Source of the DNA: Adenanthera pavonina
Lineage: Eukaryota; Streptophyta; Magnoliopsida; Fabales; Fabaceae
Direction: 5' to 3'
DNA length: 64,000 nt
Assembly: GCA_026686845.1 (NCBI GenBank)
Contig: JAIVEN010000007.1
Coordinates: 32,547,001-32,611,000, forward strand
Positions 21,756-34,215 of this stretch are shown piece after piece (the first letter of the stretch is position 1; the number at the start of each line of letters is the position of its first letter). The notes below the pieces were generated by a model. The model was not told the origin of the DNA, searched no databases, and saw nothing but the letters and a program-made list of their open reading frames with translations. Both the position numbers and the translations under genes were made by a program.

Positions 21756-23690
21756 GCGAAGCACGTTGGGAAGAAATAGTTGAAGAGAGAATAGAGAAGA
21801 GAAAACCAAGTGCATGATTTGTATCTCATTCCTCTGTTATAGTGTTTTTGAAAACAACAGGGTAGGGACAATCGTTTTTTTGAGTTTTGTCCCATTTGCT
21901 CTCAGTCACGTGCACCTCGTGAGTCTAATATGATTTAGAGAATCCTGTTATTCAATTTTTATGATTCACAGGACATATAACTCGACATTTACAAGTAATG
22001 TTCTTGTCCTCAAGTACTCATATATATATACGGTCCTCATGAGTGTCTTTTTATGGCAAATAAACAAAACAATAATAACAACAAATGGAAGATGCCTCTT
22101 TGTTCTTCTACAAAGATGCAAGCTAGGCTCCTACCTATTATATATAAATATATATATATATAATTATGTTTCTTTTTCATGATGGAGATGAAGGCAACTA
22201 TATGAAAAGGCTCCCATTTTCATCATGCTTCCACTACTTAATATAATTTCAATTGCTTTTGCTATCCAGTAAGCCTCCAATGTGGATAACTAACATTGTG
22301 TTGATAGGAGGGAGGGATGAATGAATGGAAATGATAAAATATGTAGGGAGTAAATAGCCAAACGGTATCTGCCCAAGAAAAAAACTAGCCAAACGGTAAA
22401 AGGGAGAGAGTTATTTCAAAATTTTTAAAATTGAAAACTATAAGGACTAAAGCTTTAATTTTCCCTATATGTTATTTTTAGTAATCTAACACTAAAAAAT
22501 GTACATTTAAAAATAGCTAGAGTTAATAATGATCTAAGCAAACAAAGGAGAAGATCAAATGCGATAATCTAGCAGTGAAAAATAAAAAAGCCAAGAGAGA
22601 GACAAGTTGAAAACATGAGTAGAAATAACATAGAAATAAAATCTGGGAAGGGCAATGGGGTTAGTGTCTCATAGTCAATAAAAGTAAAAGTGAAAGTGAA
22701 TTTAAAAAACAAGAAAAGAGAGAAAATAGCTTAATTTTATTCCATATATTTAGCTTATGATCATTATTTTATTGTTTCACCATTATCTATGTCAATGCAA
22801 TGTTTTGAGAACCAGACCGAACCGAACGGTCGGACCGTCACCCAGAGATAAAAATGGTTTGATTTTTAGCTTTAAAAACTAATTTCTTTCTCTAATTTTT
22901 CCTCTTATCTTAATGTTCTCTACTTCCTTTTTCAACATTGCAAGAAAGCACACAAATTAAATGAAGTGATATATTTAAATTGTGGAAAAGAAAGCTAATT
23001 TTTCACCTACTTTTGGCATTAGATTTGTTGCTTTGCTTTTATAAGTTTACATTTCAATATTTATGCATTTCAAATTTTGTCATACGCTATTGCTCTTTCT
23101 CATGCACCCTCTATGTGTAAGTTTTATTTATTTTAATTACTTGAATTTTAAACATATATCTAACAAAGTACTTTTTAACATGTTGCAGGTGATTAACATC
23201 AAATTTTTGCCAAAGCGACAAGTCCTTTCTTCTTGCTCTTTCCATTACACCATTCTCCTTCTCCATCTTGTTATTGTTTTCTTAACAATGTACAGTTGTA
23301 AAAGTATATCCTATATTTGTTCTTGTAATTAAGCTAGGTTGTTCTATTTTTCATACTGTGCACTACTATTTCTTTCAACATTTTTTTTGGGTGGTGTAGT
23401 TTGTGATGTGCTATGAGAGCGAATTAATTGGATGTTGATTTGCTGGAAAATTAATCGTTTACACGGATGTTGTTCATACAAGAATGTTAAAAGAGTTTTT
23501 AAGATTTATTTAACTCCTATCCTATTACCTTAACTCCCTAAAGTGAATTTAGATATTTAATTTTTAGTTCAAATGTTTGCAAAAAAGAAAAAGAATTGAA
23601 TTTAAGTATTTAATTTCCTTTATCTTTTACTCCCCTAATGTAGCATGCTTTTGATAATTTTTTTACCATTACTTAATTATAATTATAAAT
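21756..23690. other. Intergenic DNA without recognised genes
   Basis: AT-rich sequence with no open frame showing family motifs. It includes short TA runs near 22021 and 22150, and a segment near 22805-22845 (ACCAGACCGAACCGAACGG) that is GC-richer than its surroundings. I can assign no function. Confidence 0.5.
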
Positions 23691-23714
23691 TAAATTTATA
23701 TTTTTAGTCACAAA

Positions 23715-23756
23715 TTCTCCCATACGCCCATACAATGCACGGGAGAGAAAATCTAG
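23715..23756 (+). mobile_element. Possible Helitron 3' end
   Basis: The sequence CCCATACAATGCACGGG (23727-23743 region) forms an imperfect short hairpin. About 10 bases further it ends in CTAG followed by T, the hairpin-then-CTRR pattern of plant Helitron 3' termini. I found no matching 5' TC end or helicase gene, so only the terminus is proposed. Confidence 0.35.
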
Positions 23757-24294
23757 TTTTTCAAGTAATGTAAGGGCATCATAAAAGGAATATTTTTCTT
23801 TTTGGGACTCACAAAACAGTGAAGTAGGGATCCATTCACGTGCTTTCCATTTGCAGTCTCATGCACATGCAGTGTGAACTGCATGCTACAGTGTTCCTCT
23901 TTTCACAAGAGTGTATGATGATTGTATTGTTCACAACACTATACAGAATTAAGTTTTGAATACTCACCGTGTCCAAAACCGGAACCCTCCTTCTCTCATT
24001 ACTCATGATGTCATATTTAAGAAGAATTCACTATCTAACAATAGGTATCATGGATAGTGAGAATCCATGATTCAATCCACTCATATACTTGGATCTCATT
24101 CCAATGCTCTTTCATTGAGGTGATACATATCTTTTTGTGTTACTTCTCTTCCAAAACAGTGCTCCCACTGTATCACTGGCAAACAGGCGAACATATAATG
24201 TCTCATTTTTTTCACTCCTCATGAGTGTTAAAGGCGGTTGTTTATATACACATACTTGTACAACATATTTGACATTGTATACATAGCCATACAC

Positions 24295-24336
<42 letters not shown>

Positions 24337-24395
24337 GAATTTATTCAATCATCATAACAAAGACAATATTGTTTGTCAAATTCTAAGCATTCTTA
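23757..24395. other. Intergenic DNA with AAT microsatellite
   Basis: No gene seen. It contains an AAT/ATT microsatellite of about 14 units (24292-24336); the tyrosine-rich open frame over it is a product of the repeat. Confidence 0.6.
24292..24336. repeat. (AAT)n microsatellite
   Basis: About 14 uninterrupted AAT units followed by AAATG. Confidence 0.95.
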
Positions 24396-24500
24396 AAGAA
24401 GGTGAAGATGATGGAATATGGGATCAGAATCTCCATGATAGAGGAAATTAATTGTCAAGTGTGGTTTTCCTTAGTTGTAAGTGCTCTTTTTATAGCAAAT
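24396..24500 (-). pseudogene. P450 relic: promoter, leader and first codons
   Basis: Read on the minus strand, this repeats the start region of the P450 gene at 31343-31450: a TATA-like GCTATAAAAAGAGC (24484-24496), a leader, then ATG at 24436-24434 followed by codons for MEILIPYSIIFTFF. The intact gene begins MEIQIPYSILFTFF. By eye about three quarters of bases agree over ~100 bp. Similarity ends right after the Phe-Phe codons, so no catalytic part remains. It looks like the stump of a tandem P450 duplicate about 7 kb downstream of the live gene in the same orientation. The rest may have been removed when the nearby LTR elements inserted. Confidence 0.72.
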
Positions 24501-25000
24501 GCACATGCTCATATATTTTATATCTATTCATATAAAGAATTAAGTCACAAAAATATAGTACTTCCTCTTGTCCTTAGTATAAAACTCTTTTTAACTGAAT
24601 CATGAGGATTAAAGCTATGGGAATTAAAATTAGTTAGCTGTCTTTATTTAAAAAAAAATCACAATGTCTTTCTAAAACTATATATCTTTATTAAATTTCT
24701 TTCTCTTTCTCTTTTTCATAAATTAAATAACGGCATTTTCTGGTAGAACAAAACTTAATTACTCATTGTGATATCCATTATGCCCAATTATCCAATTAAA
24801 TTTTGTCATGTGGACTTTTTTTTACACATCATCATTTAACCTCCTTCTAAACTCTATTAACTTACTGTTATCCATTAAAATTTCTTAAAAAAATATAAAT
24901 CCTAATTGCAAACCTCACTGCTAAACCATATTGTTCCTAGTGTCGATCGACTTTGCTTTTCCGCAGCTACATCTTTCCCGTTATCTCTTTCCTTATGTTC
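24501..25000. other. Intergenic DNA without recognised genes
   Basis: AT-rich, no recognisable coding or repeat signal. It ends at the left target duplication of the solo LTR. Confidence 0.5.
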
Positions 25001-25005
25001 CCAAT

Positions 25006-27452
25006 TGTAACACCTTACTCCCAAATACCTTATGACTTGACCAAAAACTTCAAAACCAACCAAACACAGTTCAAACATCTCCCAATCACTTTCCAAACAT
25101 CAAAATAGCTGTAGAAAAACTAAAAGGTTGCTAGAAACTGGGTTGGGGCTGCGGCTGCTACAATACCACTATGGCTCTGACCCCCCTCTGCTTTTCTCAT
25201 GCCTACTGACTTGCTGGCGCTACAGCCTGACTTCCTGGTGCCGCGGCGCCTCTGTGCTAATGCGATATTAGTAAAATTCATCCTTTGGGGTGAACTTTTG
25301 ACACACATAACTTTATGCTTTGACCTCCGATTGACATGTTTCCAACTTCTACAAGTCAATCTTATCCTAATCTATTGATAGACACCAATTTTGCTTCAAT
25401 CTGACTCCGTATGGAGATTTTGGATACCTGACACCATTTTAGCCACTTTTTTTTTTACCAAAACTCACAACTCTCATTTGCCACCAAAGGCAACCTGACC
25501 ATTTGGGACCATTCACATAGGTCCTAAATCATTTAACTAACTTATTCAAAGAGGTTTCGCCTCAAAGGAACTACTCCTTTGAGATTTGACCCCCTTGAAC
25601 CCCAAATTGACAAAGTGGGCTACTTGCCTCAAAACACACCAACAAGGTCCAATTCCACCTTTGGGCTCACATGTACCACCATTCTAACACCCTAATGTCC
25701 AAAACCGCACATCACCATAATACAACGTAAAACCACATTCATAACAATCCTATCAATGTCATACATCCATTTCGAACATCCTATCCTACTTAGCACAAAT
25801 TACACAACCCTAAACAAAACATTACATAGACTGAATATTCCCACGTATGATAGGCTACTCCCTTGCCTTCTCCGGACTATTGCCAGAACCTTCACCTGAA
25901 ATGTTAGTTCATGGGAAAGGGATATGAGACAATGTCTCAGTAACCAAGGACAACCACACACACACATGCACATATATAACTCATACAATCTCATGAATGG
26001 AATATGAAATGGAATGCATGTCTCCCTCGCACACAGTTGGAATCACGAGCTGGCGTCATAACAGGACATTTCATATATGTGATTTCCTTCCAACAATCGA
26101 CAAAAACTGATTCCGGGACATCACCAAGCTCACCTCCCATTAGTGCATCCTGCCAAATGTAACACTAATGTTTAAATCCTGGTTCTGCTTCCCCTTTCCC
26201 ACCACAAATTGGCAGCAATTTAAGGAAGGTGCAGTCCACTATGCACCTTTCCTTCCTTGCCATAGAAGACAATTTAGCCGCAAGGATCCCATATTTATCC
26301 TCCCTTATCATATATCATATCATATCATCATATATCATATCATTATCACTACCCAATCAGCCATATATCACAATCTCACAATGTCATATAGTGATACTCA
26401 TATCAGATCATCATATAATTATCATCATGTATCATAATGTCATGCATGTATCATGTAATGTCACATCATCATCATCATCATCATAATTATCATACCCTAT
26501 GTGTCTAGCAGTGTGCATACCATGATATAAAGACAAACCATACACACATATATATCCATATCATGGTATGAACAGAAACATGCATATATACATATATATA
26601 CCAACATAATATACATATACAATACAAACAATATAAACACCCAGTTACCTCAGGTTGTCAATACCACACATACGCGCTTCCACAAGCTTTCTTGAACACC
26701 AATCCCATGACTTGTCTTCTCCAATTAGCCAACAACCTTAACAATATCATAATACCTCAATTAATATACAATTCAAATATCCAAATTTCATAATTCGATC
26801 ATATAGGCCTAACCCAAGGTTCTAACACCACTTTCTTGCATCACTAAGCTCATAGAGATCATTCAAATACTACACAACCACATACACTTCGGATTCCTAA
26901 GAGTCCCAACCCAAAACAACCTAGGGTTAAGCTCAAATCATACATAAACCCTTCAAAACTCACACCCAAGCAACATACACACCAAATCACACTCCACTAA
27001 CCCTATTTCATCCATTTTAATCAGTAGGATTCAGCCAAAGCCAAAGATCCCAACATATAACTGAGAAAACCCAATTCAAAATCGAAGAAAATAGAGAGGG
27101 AGGAGTAGAGATCACTTACTAACGTGAATCCAAGCTCCTAAGGTCCAAAAATCACTCCCAATGGCTGAAATTTTCGAACCTTAATGTTGCTTCTTCGTCA
27201 CTCCCTTCGTTTCTTTCTTTTCCTTCGCGTTTGGCCGATTGAAACAATCCAGATTTAAACAAAAATCTTAACTCCTGCCACAGCCCCATAAAAGCCCGCC
27301 GCGGTGCCACCACATTCAGCCAGAAAATATCCCTAGGGTGCTTGCTCTTGCCGCGGCGTGGAGCTCTTTTTCCTCCACGTTGATTCTTCCTTGGTCCTGT
27401 TTCCTCTTGTTTTGCACACAACGCTAATAAAAATGTGATGAGGGTTGTTACA
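25006..27452 (-). mobile_element. Solo LTR of gypsy family A
   Basis: This is the reverse complement of the family-A LTR, about 2,447 bp: TGTAACACC at one end and GGGTTGTTACA at the other (plus-strand view). A perfect 5-bp target duplication CCAAT flanks it at 25001-25005 and 27453-27457. No internal sequence is present, so the element was reduced to one LTR by recombination between its two LTRs. Open frames inside (for example 27152-27460) are not genes. Confidence 0.95.
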
Positions 27453-27457
27453 CCAAT

Positions 27458-28414
27458 CATTCTAGCATGGTGAGTATTTATCTGACCAATGATTGTTATT
27501 GTCCATGTGCGTGTGCTAGAGGCTGTCTTCCTCTAACTTTTTGGGATGAGGCATGCACTGAATGATATGGGAGCCGATGTTCTCCTTCATTCCTTTATTC
27601 AAAACCCTTATTTCCGATCTGTTTTGAGGTCTTTTAATAAAACTTTTGTGACTCCTATTATGGCTCCACTGTTTCCCGCTGCGGCCATGGTTAGCTCTAT
27701 GGTGAAAATTTTTTGACATGCGAGTATCAACTTTTGAACCCCATAACTTGAACTACAGACCTCAGAAAATGGCAAATAAGCATTCTTTGGAAAGCTTGAG
27801 ATGTCTATTTTCCAATGTTTAAAATGATGTCATTTGATCCTCAAAACTTCCAAAACTCTAAAGTTGTGCAGTTTTCATCGAAGAGAAAATACTATATCGT
27901 GATTTCCATAACCAACACTTAATTAAACAATTTCAAGCACCTTCAAAATCTTTCTAACAAAGTTTAGCACATGAGAGGCCCTTGGTTACAATAAATTACT
28001 CATCATAATTCTTTGAATCGAATTTTAGCTACTTGAATTCCAGTTTTCCTTTAATCTAGCTCTAAATCATATGGAATGTTACATTATGCAAATAGGATAA
28101 TTCTCCTAAGCTATCATTGAAAAGTAATCCGTTCATTTAATTTTCATCAGTATCTTTTCAAACATGTGCCTTTGCTTAACTTTCAAGTAGCCACATCTTC
28201 CAGGATTTATGTATTAATTACACATGTAGTCCTTCTGGACTTTAAGAATGACTTAATTTCCCAACAAATGAAAACACTTTCAAAAATAAATTTTGTTACT
28301 ATACTATTGTTAACATTTCTGATTCTGCACTCCAAATAGGTTTTAAAAGTGGGAGATTAAAATAACTTCGAAAATCTCTATAACTTCGTAAATCTCTATA
28401 TGTGTATATATACT

Positions 28415-28446
<32 letters not shown>

Positions 28447-28995
28447 AATCTATATCATACAAGTTTTGAATTAGTTGTGAATAGTGTAAACTTTATAATG
28501 GACATATTAAAATTTAAAGAAGTATGATATTATTGAATAAATATGAAATTAAATTCACAAAATGATATAAAAAATAATCAAACAATTTGTAACTAACCAA
28601 TAAATATTCAAAAATTATTTTGAAGAAAAAAATGGAGGGAGATTAAATAAAAATAATGGAAAAAATTAATAACAACGTAAAAAAATATTAATTTTGAAAA
28701 AATTGTAATTTAAAATAAAAATATATGATAAGAAGATTCAAATAAAAAATATAATTTAAAAATATCTATTTAAAATTAAAATAGACAATAAGAAGATTTA
28801 AATAAAAATATAATTTAAAAATTAATAATATGATGCTCAATTGAACCATAAACTAAAATTGTATAACAATTCAAAATAAAAAGAAATAAAGATGATGGGG
28901 AAGGAAGTTGAGATCATGGGAAAGATTTTGAAGATTTTAGAATTTTTTTTATATGTGAAACTGCTAAAAAATAGAAAAAGTACCGTTCATAAGGT
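27458..28995. other. Intergenic DNA without recognised genes
   Basis: It starts with about 260 bp of more balanced composition holding a 56-codon open frame (27546-27716, MRHALNDMGADVLLHSF...) that I do not recognise. After that it is AT-rich, with a CA/TA microsatellite at about 28409-28442 and runs of AATAAAAATAT. No supported gene. Confidence 0.45.
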
Positions 28996-29146
28996 ACTGT
29001 TATAATAGTAACTTTCCCTTGGAAATATTAGAATATAAAGGATTTAAAATATTAGTTGTCAACTTGAGGCACTGTTATAAACAGTAACTTTTCTTGAAAA
29101 ATATTAGAATATAAGGGATGTAAAATATTAGCTATCAAACTTGAAG
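28996..29146. repeat. ~75-bp tandem duplication
   Basis: Two adjacent copies of a unit starting ACTGTTATAA, at 28996 and 29071. Both contain AATATTAGAATATAA, then TAAAATATTAG and a closing CAACTTGA-like end. Copies differ by several substitutions. Confidence 0.8.
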
Positions 29147-29790
29147 TGTATTTGCTGCTTGGTACATGCACATTGGAATAGAAAAGTCTCGAGATCTTAT
29201 CGTCATTATGCAGGTGCTTGGTAAAGTTTCATCAAAGATTGAAGCTCATGAGATTTCTCATTAATTATATTTGTAGTGACTTTTATTATATTTACCAAAA
29301 CAGAAAATACCAAGGATGCAATATGAATCTTATGATTTGGTTATTCTTAAGGAGGAGCTAAACAAAAACGACATTTCTATGTAGTTAGGAGTGAACTTTA
29401 ATTTTTAAATTAACCAAATCCAAACGCACCTATATATTGTACACGCAACCAATAAATAGAGACATTTTATAACCACAATACATGCACATTCTTTATTACA
29501 TAAAACAAAAGCAAAAGCAACAAATAAAGATAGAAAATCATTTTATTTTTTATTACATAAGAGGCAAGCTAGCTAAAAGCTTGAAATAGTTGGCATGATC
29601 AGACCCATGACTTCTCACCAACAGGGGTGAGCTTCATGCCACTAGACCAAACGGCCGTTGGCATAGAGCATTATTTTATTAAATCAAACATCTAAATATT
29701 TAAGCATGTGTGAACGTGTGTGAGTGTGTTGATCAATTCACTATTTTGTTCCGAAACCGTCCTTATTATTCTGTGAGTATTATAATAAAG
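29147..29790. other. 3' flank of the P450 gene
   Basis: Holds the probable 3' UTR of the minus-strand P450. A candidate poly(A) signal AATAAA (minus strand) lies at 29675-29680, about 110 bases past the stop codon; others lie further on. No other gene seen. Confidence 0.5.
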
Positions 29791-31382
29791 CTAAGGGCGA
29801 TAGACGCTGGGAACTAAGCATAGGTCGTTTTTCCTTATTGCATTGGTACCAAAGGTTTCATCCATATCAAATTCTTCAGGCTTCATCCCATTAGGAAGCT
29901 TCCAATCAAAATGGTAAAGTAATTTGGCGATTACCACATAAACAACTGCAGAACCAAATGAGATTCCAGGACATATCCTCTTTCCTGAACCAAATGGGAT
30001 ATACTCCAGTTCTGTCCCTCTAAAATTATACTCAGTTGAGGTATCAAGAAATCTTTGAGGTTGAAACTTTTCGGGTTCATTCCAATACTTTGGATCTCTT
30101 CCAAGTGCCCAAGCGTTAATGATGACCCTAGTGTTGCGAGGTATCTCATAACCATTGATTTCACAACTCTCGCTACTTTCTCTTGGAACTAGCAATGGAA
30201 GAGGAGGGTGAAGCCTCATGGCTTCTTTGATCACAGCATCCATATATTTCAACTGATGCAATTCTGATTCATCTACATATCCTTTGCTTCCATAGGCCCT
30301 TCTCACCTCTGCTTGAGCCTCTTTCATTATTTCTGGGTTTTTGATCAATTCAGACATTATCCATTCGCTAGATGCTGCTGTTGTTTCAGTTCCACCAAAG
30401 AACATGTCCTGAAAATGGTGCGTGAGTGAAACTCTATTTATAAAAACACTTAGGAAATTCATTTACATATGAAATATACAAGGAGAATAAAACTGACCAG
30501 AATTATACCCTTGATGCTGTCGTGAGATAACTGGATTTCAAGGTCATTCTCTTTTTGCAACCTAAGAAGAACATCAACAAGATCTTCCTGATCCACCTTG
30601 CCAACATCCTGGCTTCTCGTCTTTTCTTCGTGCTCCTTGATGATGTCTTCCAATATCCTATCACTCTCTTCACGCAACTTCTCACTTTGAGCTTTCATCC
30701 CAGTAATCGAAGGAAGGATTTTGAGCGAAGGAAAAAGATCAGCAATTTTTAATCCAGTCACCAGCTCCATTATACGCTGCAGAATAGATAAAATGGCTTC
30801 TACGTTCCGGGACCTACCAATCGAAGCACGAGCAACAATGGAATTCGCAAGTGCGAAAAACTTCTTATGGAGATTGACAACAGAACCTTCGTGTTCAGTG
30901 ATGTAATTCATTAGTGAAGATATCTCCTCTTCCCTTATAGCTCTGAATGATTGGACCCTCTTTGCAGACAAAAGCTCCAAAGTGCAAATCTTTCGGAGTT
31001 GCCTCCAATAGTGTCCATAAGGGGAAAAGCCAATATCAACATTAAGGTAACCCATGATTTGGAGGGCTATAAGGTTGGGTCTATTAGCAAAGATTTGATC
31101 ATGAGTTTTCATAACCTCTCTGGCTACTTCTCGGGAAGTGACTACGACATGGGACAACTCTCCGAGTTGAAGGTGCATCAAGGGTCCATATTTGTTTGCA
31201 AGGTCTCTCAAGGTGCGATAGGGTAGTGGCCCTACAAGTTGGTGTAAGTTCCCTATGATAGGAAGCTTCCATGGCCCTGGGGGTAAGGTTTTGCTGGATT
31301 TCTTGAATTTTAATGGCTTTAGTATCAGAAGGAGCAAGCAGAAGAAGGTGAAGAGGATGGAATATGGAATCTGAATTTCCAT
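29791..31382 (-). CDS. Cytochrome P450 monooxygenase, CYP71D-like (two exons)
   Basis: Exon 1 is 31382-30498 (295 codons), the intron 30497-30409 (89 bp, GT...AG, phase 0) and exon 2 30408-29791 (205 codons plus TAG). This makes 500 residues, the usual CYP71 length and intron position. Features in order: hydrophobic ER anchor (residues 5-21), proline hinge PPGPWKLPIIGN (34-45), C-helix WRQLRK (126-131), I-helix oxygen-binding GGTETT (300-305), K-helix ExxR E357-R360, PERF-type PEKFQPQRF (407-415), and heme loop FGSGKRICPG with ligand Cys441. It would sit on the ER facing the cytosol and oxidise a small lipophilic substrate using electrons from P450 reductase. CYP71D members often oxidise terpenoids or other specialised metabolites; the substrate here is unknown. 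An in-frame ATG at 31487 lies upstream of the TATA box, so MEIQIPYS is preferred. No stop or frameshift seen. Confidence 0.93.
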
Positions 31383-31435
31383 AATGGCAAAGGAAATTAA
31401 TAGTGAAGTGCGGGTTTTGTTGGAAGCAAGTCGTG

Positions 31436-31444
31436 CTTTTATAC
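31436..31444 (-). promoter_or_regulatory. TATA box of the P450 gene
   Basis: GTATAAAAG on the minus strand, about 55 bases before the chosen ATG. The same position is conserved (as TATAAAAAG) in the relic at 24484-24496. Confidence 0.65.
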
Positions 31445-34215
31445 TAAACGCATTCACTTGGTTTTCTCTTTCTACCGGTGATCTCACATGATCTTTTTTT
31501 TTTTTCTATTGCGTCCGGTATCTTGAGTTAACTTAGGTTCATTGTCCGTCTCAAACTAATTCGGACCCCGTTCTACTGGACCTTGCAGTGGCGACGGTAC
31601 TGATAAGAAACCCTCTTTGAGGGCTTATTTTTTACTCTGCTACACCCCTCAAGAATCAAAATCTGAACCCCGAGGAATGCTAGTCAAGTCCGTATGATCT
31701 TTCTTTATTAATAAATATACTAGATATATAGATAGATTAATTAATATATTAATGCAAAGACAAACATTTTTAGAAACTTACTCATCACATGAATCACACA
31801 GAGCAAGTTACATATTTTAGAGTGACATGTATTGTAAAAGCATTAGCTCGGTCCTAAGAAAACTTGGAGTTTTCTTTTTCCCCCTAACATGCTTTTCATT
31901 TTTCAACAAGTAGTAGGCTCCATTCCACTTCTAGCTAAAGCCATTTAATAGAATAATGGAATAAAAAATTATCAATATAACAAATAGTATTTATAGTATT
32001 AGGTAAACATATCATAAAAACATTCTATATCTTATCTTATGTTATAAGGATTTGGTTGTCCATGTTATTTGCCCTAAAGCTGAGTCATTTTTTTGTTTAT
32101 TTTGTTTAATTAATTAAAAATTATTATCCTTTATAAAATTAGGACTTTACTAATTTCTTCTACATGTTAAATAAATAAAATTATCTTAGCTAAGACAAAA
32201 ATAAAATAAAATGATAGGTAACGCGCTAAATTTCTTTCTTTTTATAAAAAATATTTAACCATAATTTTTACTAATTAAAAAATCACACTTATGTATATAT
32301 TCTAAAATTATCGTAGCTGTATTTTTAAATTTAAATTATAATTTTAATAATTTAAAAGTATATTTTTAGTCTTCTAATTTTATCCCAAATTTTAATTTAG
32401 TCATTATTTAATTTTATTATTAAGATTCTTTCTAATCATTTAACTTGAAAATACAGTATGTTTTTTTGGATTAATTACATTGTTAATTTGGAAATTTATC
32501 ATTACATGAAGGAATTATCAATAAACATATTATATTATACCTATTTAAATATATAAAAACTGCTTAATCCTTGAAGTTTCAATTTTTATTTTGTTTGGTT
32601 CAGGTCTATTGAGTGTGTGTGCGTTTATCACTAGGGTTAAACGATTTCCTCGTGGGACAGCATCCCTTATTTCTTTTGTATTACTTGTACGCATATAAAT
32701 TATAATTAATCAGACATTGCTTGAAGTCACAGAATGAGTATATAATTAATATATGTTAATTTGATCACCAAAATAAGGGATTAAATTAATTTAAAACGGC
32801 CTCTTGGCTTCACTTTAGTTTAAGAACGGTAACCCATGTCAACAGATTTTGAATAAACCATAAAAATAAGTTTTGAGCCTAGGAAAAAAAGTATAATATT
32901 AAACACAGCCATGGATTGACTAACGTAAATAAAAACATATAAATTATTGTAGCATCTTGGGAAATTTCTTTTCCTTACAGGCAGCCACTCAAAAAGCATG
33001 TTTTCCTTCCTACTATCTAAATAAATTCAAAGCTAGTTTGTTTTAGCTTTTCTTTTTAAGAAAAAAATCACTTTTTTTATATAAAAAGTCACTTTTAACA
33101 TTTTTTAAGTTGTTTCTTTAAGCTTTTGGAAATAATCAGAATCTAAAAAAAAAATAGTTTTTTTATTATTTTGGGAAGCTACTTTGAGTAGCTTATGAAA
33201 AAAGCTATTGTAATATATGAGAGAGCAAATGGGAAAAAGGCAGAGCTGTCAAAATCTAACTTTATAAAGTTACAAAGTTAACAAGATTTCCTGTAAGAGA
33301 ATATTACAATACAACTCACATACTTTCTCTTTCAATTTAAAAAGTGCTTCTTTCATTTGAACTAAACACAAAATAGTTTCAACTTGTCATAAAAATCTCT
33401 AAACAGTTAATTATTTTTTAAATAATATGAAAATCACTTTATTAAAAAGTTTAAACAAATTGGCCCTCTTTTATACATGAGTCATACTCCTAAGCTTAAT
33501 TGAAAGGAAAAGATATTGAATCATCTGAACAAATTGTGGCTGGTTTATGGTAACCTTGTTGTAGGATAACCAAATTAATTCGAATTAAACTATAATATAA
33601 TGGTAATTTAAGGTCAAATTTGAAGAATTGGTGATTGGAATTGATTAAGTCAATGTAACTAAGTAAGTACACAGGCAAGAAAATAAAATTTAGATGGGGG
33701 ACTGGCTTTGGTTAATTAAAAATGAAATTGAAATTAAATTAAAAATGCCAACAAATGCAACTAAACTAAAAGTGCAAGAGAATGAACTAGAAACCAACAC
33801 AATGCAATAGAGGTTTTATGAAGAAATGGTGGTGGAGAATGGTGGAAATGAAGTGTATATAGCTATATGCATGGATGAAGGAAAATGTGGGAAAGAGAGA
33901 GAAAATGGAAGAGAAAAGAGAGGGGGAAAAGGGTGGACAAAAATGGAGAGGTGAGAATGAGAGAATAGAGGCTAGGAGGTGTTGGCTTTTTTTCTTCCTA
34001 AGGTTGAACTGTGGTTAGGGTTTAGGAAAATGGATGGTGAGAATATATGCTTGGTGTTCAAGAAAGAAAATGGAGGGTTAGGTTGAGGTAGGTTAAATAA
34101 CTAGGATTATGGGTTAACTAGGGTAAAATGGAAATTATGGTAAAGTTTAGTGACCATGGTAAATAATGGAGGGTCAATATTAGAAGGAAGAATGGATGGT
34201 TGTGATGAAAGGAAG
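31445..34215. other. P450 upstream and intergenic DNA
   Basis: The proximal ~200 bp are the likely promoter, with a run of about 14 T from 31495. The rest is AT-rich with no gene found, including A/T-run stretches near 33040-33200. The part from about 33780 to 34200 is purine-rich. Confidence 0.45.

Noticed and set aside
22800..22850. Locally GC-richer ACCGAACCGAACGGTCGG segment as a transposon end or hairpin
   Set aside because: It can form a short hairpin, but no second terminus or target duplication was found, so no element is claimed.
24112..24348. Minus-strand open frame with a poly-tyrosine run
   Set aside because: The tyrosines are the AAT microsatellite read in one frame.
27546..27716. 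56-codon plus-strand open frame (MRHALNDMGADVLL...)
   Set aside because: No recognisable domain, no promoter or homologous neighbour seen, and the length is near chance expectation; noted only as an unexplained frame.
30459..31487. 342-residue single-exon reading of the P450 start region
   Set aside because: Frame runs into the intron at 30497 and begins upstream of the TATA box. The two-exon model from 31382 restores the standard 500-residue P450.
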